NCBI GenBank assembly: GCA_964434535.1
Contig: CAYSWA010000041.1
Coordinates: 1 to 19,867, forward strand
Direction: 5' to 3'
Length of the DNA stretch: 19,867 bases
From: SM23-32 sp964434535
GTDB lineage: Bacteria; Planctomycetota; Brocadiia; SM23-32
The notes under the pieces were generated by a model that was not told where the DNA came from, ran no database searches, and worked only from the letters and a program-made list of their open reading frames with translations. Shown in pieces: positions 15,632 through 19,867 of this stretch; the first letter of the stretch is position 1, and the number at the start of each line of letters is the position of its first letter. Position numbers and translations under genes: made by a program.

Positions 15632-17757
15632 CGCGCGGACCTCCCCGGCCTGCCGAACAGGAAGGCCAGCCCGCTCTCGGCCGCCAGCACGAGGGCGATC
15701 AGGCCGGCGAGCGCCGCCCAGAGGCGCCGCTGCGGGGGCGCGGCGGTGAGGCCCGCCTCCGCCTCGCCCTCCCCGTAGCGGGCGACGCGCAGGGAACCGG
15801 CGCGCAGCCGGGCTCGGGCGAAGAGCGCGGTGTCGGCCCGGGCCGCCAGCCGCTCCTGCGGCGCCGGGTTGACCGCCACGAACGCCGCCGCCTCGCCGCC
15901 CGCCGCCGGGCGCCACGCCCATACGCCGGGCGCGAAGGGGCGCGCCGGCGGGGTCAGCGAACCGCGCGGCCGCTCGCCGCCCTCCACGGCCGCCACCAGC
16001 ACCAGGCCCGGCGCGGAGCCTGCCGGCGGCTCCAGCGCGGCGATGCCCGCCACGTTCTGCGAGGGGGGCGCGGCGGGATGCCCCTGCTCGGCGAGCCACT
16101 GCACCAGGGCCAGGTAGCTGACCCGCGCCACCTCCGAGCGGGGCCAGTCGGTCCACTGCTCGTCGGCGCTGGTGCAGATCAGCACGACCTCGCCCGCGCC
16201 GCGCTCGGCCGCCACGATGGCCGGGGAATCCGCCGGGTCGTCGAACCGCGCCAGCACCCGCGCCCCGTCGAGCGGCTCGGCCCGCAGGAAGGCATCGACC
16301 CGCGCGGCGCCGAAAAGCGCCTCCCACCCCTCCAACGGCGCCAGCAACGGGTGGGCGAAGTCGAGCTCGGCCAGGCGGAACGTCGCGCCCTCGGGCGCCC
16401 GGACGAGCCCCGCCAGCCGGGCGGGCAGGAGCCCCTCGGCCGCGTTCCACCGGTCGGGCTCGAACTGCCCCCCCGCGAAGGCCACCAGCCGGCCGCCCTC
16501 GCGGACGTAGTCGGCGAGCGGACCGGCCCACCGCCCCGGCCGCGCCACCTCGCAGAGGAAGACGGCGGCGTAGCGCGGCAGGTCGCCGGGCGGGCCGGCG
16601 GCGGCGCTGCGCAGCCGCACGTCGGGACCGGGTCCTCCCGCCTGACCGGGCTGGAGGGCCCGGCGCAGGAAGTAGGCCGCCCCGTCCTGCGCGCCGCCCC
16701 GGCCCTCGACAACGAGCACGGGCAATCCCTCGCGCACGTCGAAGGCGGCCTGCCGTCGGTCGTCGGCCGGGAAGGCGTCGCCGCTCCGGAGCGCGACCGA
16801 GACGGCATAAGCTCCGGGCCGGGCCGGCGTCACCTCGAACGGCACCGTCCGGCTCCCGCCCGCCGGCACCGCCGGCACGGCGATCGGCGCCAGGGGCCCC
16901 GAGGCCGGTCCGTGCAGTCGCACGCCGGCGGTGGTCGGGGTGCTCGGGGCCGCGCCGTCATTGCGCACGATCAGGCGGAGCGTCGTCCGCTCCCGCGCGT
17001 AGACCGGCCGGTCCAGGCCGAGCAGGCCGGTCACGCCGAGGTTGGCCCCCGGCTCGCGGCCGACGTCGACCACGACGACCGGGCCGCGCTCCTGGAGGGC
17101 TTCCAGACCCCGGCTCGCCTCGGCCTCCAGTTCGGCGTCCCCCCAGTCGGCGGCTCGCAGGTCGGTCGCCAGGTAGAAGCGAAGCTCACCGCCCCGCGAT
17201 CGCGCGGCGAGCTCAGGCAGCCGGCGCCCGGGCTCCAGCGCTCCAGCCGTCGGCTCGATCGCGGCGAGGCTCTGTCGCAGTCGCGCCAGGTCGTCGCGCC
17301 CGACGGGCGCGGCCTCGAAGATCGGCTCGTCTCCGCTGGCAAGATGCACGACGAGGGCCGCTTCGCGCCCGGCGAGGGATTCGGCTGCGGCCAGCGCGTA
17401 GTCCCGCGCGCGCTCCAGCGCGCTGCGCCCTCCGGCCGTCTCGGCCATGCTCGCCGAGTCGTCCAGCAGGAGCACGACCCGCCCGCCCGGCGCGGCGGCC
17501 TCCCCCGGCAGCAGCCCGGAGACGACGGGCCGGGCGAACAAGATCACCAGCAGCACGACCGCCGCCGTGCGCAGAGCCAGCAGCAGCAGGTTCTGCCACC
17601 GGATGCGGCGGCGGCTGACCTGCTCCGCCCGCACAAGGTAGTCCATCGCCGCCCAGGGCACGCGCCGGTAACGCCGCCGGTTCAGCAGGTGGATCACCAC
17701 GGGGAGCAGCGCCGCCGGCAGCGCGTAGAGGAAGCCCGGGTTGAGGAACTCAGGCAC
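15628..17757 (-). CDS. BatA-like von Willebrand A membrane protein
   Basis: This is a 709-residue membrane protein that begins with the BatA/aerotolerance N-terminal domain: F-L-N-P-G-F-L-Y-A-L-P-A-A-L-L-P-V-V-I-H-L-L-N-R, a basic link, and a second helix near 56-76. The von Willebrand A metal motif is Asp99-D-S101-A-S103-M. It is followed by a CARDB-like region (about 215-330), an amidotransferase-like or DUF4159-like domain (about 335-560) and a final helix near 680-700. The frame is open upstream, but the GTG at 17757 matches the family start and overlaps the mannosyltransferase stop by eight bases. The overall architecture mirrors that of the next gene, suggesting the two proteins form a heteromeric envelope complex. 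That is inference. The MoxR ATPase and DUF58 genes that often accompany such pairs are not in the window. Confidence 0.88.
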   Translation of the reverse strand: MPEFLNPGFLYALPAALLPVVIHLLNRRRYRRVPWAAMDYLVRAEQVSRRRIRWQNLLLLALRTAAVVLLVILFARPVVSGLLPGEAAAPGGRVVLLLDDSASMAETAGGRSALERARDYALAAAESLAGREAALVVHLASGDEPIFEAAPVGRDDLARLRQSLAAIEPTAGALEPGRRLPELAARSRGGELRFYLATDLRAADWGDAELEAEASRGLEALQERGPVVVVDVGREPGANLGVTGLLGLDRPVYARERTTLRLIVRNDGAAPSTPTTAGVRLHGPASGPLAPIAVPAVPAGGSRTVPFEVTPARPGAYAVSVALRSGDAFPADDRRQAAFDVREGLPVLVVEGRGGAQDGAAYFLRRALQPGQAGGPGPDVRLRSAAAGPPGDLPRYAAVFLCEVARPGRWAGPLADYVREGGRLVAFAGGQFEPDRWNAAEGLLPARLAGLVRAPEGATFRLAELDFAHPLLAPLEGWEALFGAARVDAFLRAEPLDGARVLARFDDPADSPAIVAAERGAGEVVLICTSADEQWTDWPRSEVARVSYLALVQWLAEQGHPAAPPSQNVAGIAALEPPAGSAPGLVLVAAVEGGERPRGSLTPPARPFAPGVWAWRPAAGGEAAAFVAVNPAPQERLAARADTALFARARLRAGSLRVARYGEGEAEAGLTAAPPQRRLWAALAGLIALVLAAESGLAFLFGRPGRSAR

Positions 17758-18859
17758 GCGCGGCCTCCTCGCAGGCGCGCTCGACGGCGGCGTCGAGCCG
17801 GGGCGCCACGCGGTCCCATCCGAAGCGGCGCACGTCCTCGCGCAGGTCGAGCGCCCGCGCCTCACCGGGCCGCTCCATCCAGCGTGCCAGGCGCGCCTTC
17901 AGGTCGGCCTCGCCCTCGTAGAGGCAGGCGCCGTGGTGCTGCGGCGCGATCAGCTCGGGGTAGCTGAGCCCGTGGGGCAGCAGCGCCGCGCAGCCGGCGT
18001 AGAGGGCCTCCACGGCCGCGATGCCGAAGAACTCGTGCCGGGCGGTCGAGACCACCACGTCGCTGTCCAGCAGCAGCCGCAGGTAGTCCTCGCGCGACTC
18101 GACGTAGCCGAACTGCCGCACGCGGCCGGCGAGCCGCTCGCGCGCCTCGGCGAAGACGGCCGGCGCCCGGCGGAACTGCTGGCCGGTCACGACCAGCTCG
18201 AACTCACGCCCCTCCCCGGCCAGCTCGGCCATGATGCGGAAGAACGCGTCGGCGCCCTTGTCGTACTCCCACCGGTGGTTCCAGAGCACGGTCAGCGGGC
18301 CGGCGCGCGGCGCTGCGGACCCGCGCAGTTCATCGACCGAGGCCAGGTCGACGCCGACCGGCACCACCTCCGCCCGCTCGCGGATCGCCGCCGGCGCCCA
18401 GGCCGGCACCTCGTCCGGCATCAGCCCGAGCAACTCCTCGAACCGCTGGAGGAAGCTCTCCATGTTGTGGCGCGAGTTGAACAGCACGCGGTCGGCGGCC
18501 AGGCAGGTGGTCACGTTGGTGAAGCCGAACTGGTAGTCGCGCTCCTCTTCGGTCGGCACGGGGTAGGTGAACTGGTTCTCGTGGAAGTAGGCGACGCGGG
18601 CCGCCTCGGGCAGTGGCGGCCGTAGCGCCACCAGGGCGGCGAGGTCCAGGTAGTCGCTGACCAGCAGGACGTCGAAGGCGCGCCCCCCCTGCCGGATGCG
18701 GCGATGCATGGCGAGGGCGGCGCCGCGCATCCGCCACTTCCACTTATGCGCGGGCATGGTCAGCGGCTCGACGCGGTGGCGGCTCTGGGCACGGTAGCCG
18801 TCGAGGAACGCCTTGTGGGAGCCGCCGTAGTAGGGCTCGAGGGCCAGGATGCGCAGCAC
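17750..18859 (-). CDS. tRNA-queuosine alpha-mannosyltransferase-like protein (GTDC1/DUF3524)
   Basis: This is a 369-residue GT4-type glycosyltransferase whose N-terminus matches DUF3524, the domain of GTDC1. R-I-L-A-L-E-P-Y-Y-G-G-S-H-K is at residues 3-16, and T-M-P-A-H-K-W-K-W-R-M-R at 34-45. Animal GTDC1 (QTMAN) adds mannose to queuosine-34 of tRNA-Asp; bacterial members share the fold, but the substrate here is inferred. The C-terminal half is a GT-B donor domain with W-N-H-R-W-E-Y-D-K-G and the E-x7-E motif in H-E-F-F-G-I-A-A-V-E. The frame is open further upstream, but I chose the GTG at 18859: it gives the family N-terminus, has GGGAGG about nine bases upstream, and lies downstream of a predicted promoter. 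It overlaps the BatA-like gene by eight bases. Confidence 0.88.
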   Translation of the reverse strand: MLRILALEPYYGGSHKAFLDGYRAQSRHRVEPLTMPAHKWKWRMRGAALAMHRRIRQGGRAFDVLLVSDYLDLAALVALRPPLPEAARVAYFHENQFTYPVPTEEERDYQFGFTNVTTCLAADRVLFNSRHNMESFLQRFEELLGLMPDEVPAWAPAAIRERAEVVPVGVDLASVDELRGSAAPRAGPLTVLWNHRWEYDKGADAFFRIMAELAGEGREFELVVTGQQFRRAPAVFAEARERLAGRVRQFGYVESREDYLRLLLDSDVVVSTARHEFFGIAAVEALYAGCAALLPHGLSYPELIAPQHHGACLYEGEADLKARLARWMERPGEARALDLREDVRRFGWDRVAPRLDAAVERACEEAARA

Positions 18860-18908
18860 GGATCGCGTCCTCCCGGGCGGGTGGTCAGGCAGGTGAGCGC
18901 CCGCGGGC

Positions 18909-18937
18909 ATTCTACGCAGGCCGCCCCGCCCCCGCAA
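18909..18937 (-). promoter_or_regulatory. Predicted promoter of the glycosyltransferase-BatA operon
   Basis: On the minus strand TTGCGG (18937-18932), 17 bases and TAGAAT (18914-18909, 5 of 6 consensus) lie in the gap between the PHP remnant and the glycosyltransferase. Transcription would begin near 18902, about 43 bases before the chosen GTG. This supports starting the gene at 18859 rather than at an earlier codon. Confidence 0.55.
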
Positions 18938-18946
18938 GCCGCCGGC

Positions 18947-19093
18947 CTACCCCACACAGATCGGGCTGGAGTAGGCCAGGTGGTTGTCGGCCTGCACCAC
19001 GCGCACGTACCAGTTGGACGGATCGGCGCACTCGCCCGGCGGGAGGCGGCCGGAGCTGTGAAAGTGCGGGATGGTGAGGAAGTCGCGCTCGGC
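18947..19093 (-). pseudogene. C-terminal remnant of a PHP-type protein
   Basis: The minus strand encodes about 48 residues ending N-W-Y-V-R-V-V-Q-A-D-N-H-L-A-Y-S-S-P-I-C-V-G and a TAG stop (18949-18947). This ending is typical of PHP-domain metallo-hydrolases of the CehA/McbA/DUF3604 kind, which finish Y-Y-V-R-V-x-Q-x-D-G-x-x-A-W-S-S-P-I-W-V. Nothing upstream of about 19093 on this strand belongs to the protein, because that DNA is the antisense of an RHS gene. The rest of the gene has therefore been lost or moved. The family assignment is from motif memory. The remnant sits just upstream of the glycosyltransferase promoter and reads in the same direction. Confidence 0.6.
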
Positions 19094-19867
19094 CGACCGA
19101 CGTCGGTGACCGACAACAACGATCCCTCCGACGGGGATGATAACTCGACGGTCAGTTGGACCTACACGCGCGAGGCCGACGGGGATTTGAAGGTCGAAGA
19201 AGCCCAGAAGTATGGTACAATGACCGACCGGACGGTGACCTACGAGTACGACCTGAGCGGGCGGCTGAAAGGAATGACCTACCCGAGCGGGCTGGCGCTG
19301 ACGTATTCGCACGACGATCTTGGCCGCGCGACGGCCGTCAACGACGGCGCCGCCGACCGGGTCGCCGACACGTGGAAGGGGCACCTGCTCCAGACGCGCA
19401 CCTACGCCAGCGGCGCCTACCTGACCTACCTGGACGACAGCGGGCAGAACCTCTCCGGCTACGGCTACGACGCCTTCGGGCGTCCGAAGAACCATCGCTG
19501 GAAGGACTCGACCGGCACGCTCCTCGCCGGCTGGGGCCATGCCTACGATCGCGCCGGCAACAAGCGCTACCAGGAGGACCTGGTCTTCACCAGCACCGGC
19601 GACGAGCTCTACGGCTACGACGCGGTCTACCGGCTCACGGGCTTCGAGCGGGGCTCGCTCAACGCCAGCAAGGACGAGATTGTGAGCCCGGACCGCAGCC
19701 AGACCTGGACGCTCGACTGGCTCGGGAACTGGGACAGCACGGTGATCGACGGCGTGACCGACACGCGCACGCACAATAGCGTAAACGAACTCACCGCGCG
19801 CACCAGCCCGAACACGACCCTGACCTACGATGATGCCGGCAACCTGACGCAGGACGGGGACAGCGAC
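19094..19867 (+). CDS. RHS/YD-repeat protein fragment, 5' disrupted, running off the window
   Basis: An open plus-strand frame of about 258 codons continues to the last base. It carries RHS/YD repeats: T-Y-E-Y-D-L-S-G-R-L, Y-S-H-D-D-L-G-R-A, G-Y-D-A-F-G-R-P, H-A-Y-D-R-A-G-N-K, G-Y-D-A-V-Y-R-L-T-G-F, L-D-W-L-G-N-W-D and T-Y-D-D-A-G-N-L. RHS proteins are large surface or secreted proteins, often polymorphic toxins, whose repeats form a shell around a C-terminal toxin. The repeats seen here are of the type found shortly before the RHS core, so the variable C-terminus, if any, lies outside. The 5' end stops abruptly at the junction with the PHP remnant, with no plausible start, signal peptide or promoter. 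ATG 19220 is in frame but has no ribosome site. Probably a displaced, 5'-truncated gene. Confidence 0.85.

Noticed and set aside
15632..16531. 300-codon upstream extension of the second von Willebrand gene
   Set aside because: It overlaps the BatA-like gene in another frame and is Arg/Gly/Ala-rich; the ATGA overlap at 15631 is the natural start.
13625..17967. Long plus-strand frames opposite the two von Willebrand genes
   Set aside because: Same artefact: compositionally biased, no recognisable motif, and fully overlapped by well-supported minus-strand genes.
19187..19221. Promoter inside the RHS fragment (TTGAAG and TACAAT)
   Set aside because: The spacer is 23 bases, too long for a sigma70-type promoter, and the ATG at 19220 overlaps the -10 box.

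Overview
The window looks like a chromosomal segment from a very GC-rich bacterium, most probably a member of the Planctomycetota or a related PVC-type or environmental lineage. This is inferred from gene content: a BatA-type von Willebrand pair with amidotransferase-like domains, a DUF4416 gene, planctomycete-style RHS/YD repeats, and a GTDC1/DUF3524-type glycosyltransferase. No rRNA gene or other phylogenetic marker is present to prove it. Most of the window is ordinary housekeeping sequence, densely packed, with short intergenic gaps.

Layout. (1) At 56-340 a small acylphosphatase gene converges on topA (473-3055, minus), a DNA topoisomerase I with a long zinc-finger tail. topA and a polysaccharide-deacetylase gene (3217-4119, plus) diverge from back-to-back promoters. 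(2) At 4192-4629 is a 145-residue protein of unknown function behind a perfect-consensus promoter. It is followed by about 480 bases that hold a decayed transposase fragment and then the hslV promoter. (3) hslV-hslU and a small zinc-finger/membrane protein (5108-7297) look like one operon for the HslUV protease. (4) On the minus strand, proS, a DUF4416 gene, ndk and a LolA-like lipoprotein (10986 down to 7314) look like one four-gene operon. (5) truA diverges from proS and may be leaderless. It is followed by a HIT-fold gene with an altered histidine triad, a short DUF169-like gene and a small two-helix membrane protein (11100-13348). (6) A tightly overlapping minus-strand operon (18859 down to 13361) encodes a tRNA-queuosine mannosyltransferase-like enzyme and two large von Willebrand/amidotransferase-like membrane proteins. 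(7) The right end (18947-19867) is a rearranged junction: the 3' tail of a PHP-type protein on the minus strand abuts a 5'-truncated RHS-repeat reading frame on the plus strand that leaves the window.

A recurring feature is that nearly every transcription unit has a visible sigma70/sigmaA-type promoter with a 17-18 base spacer, which stands out against the GC-rich background. I found no CRISPR array, tRNA, rRNA, intact mobile element or recognisable defence system. The points most worth a second look are the HIT protein lacking the catalytic histidine, the HslU pore substitution, the coupling of a queuosine mannosyltransferase homologue to BatA-like proteins, and the RHS/PHP junction with a 12-base palindrome at the breakpoint.
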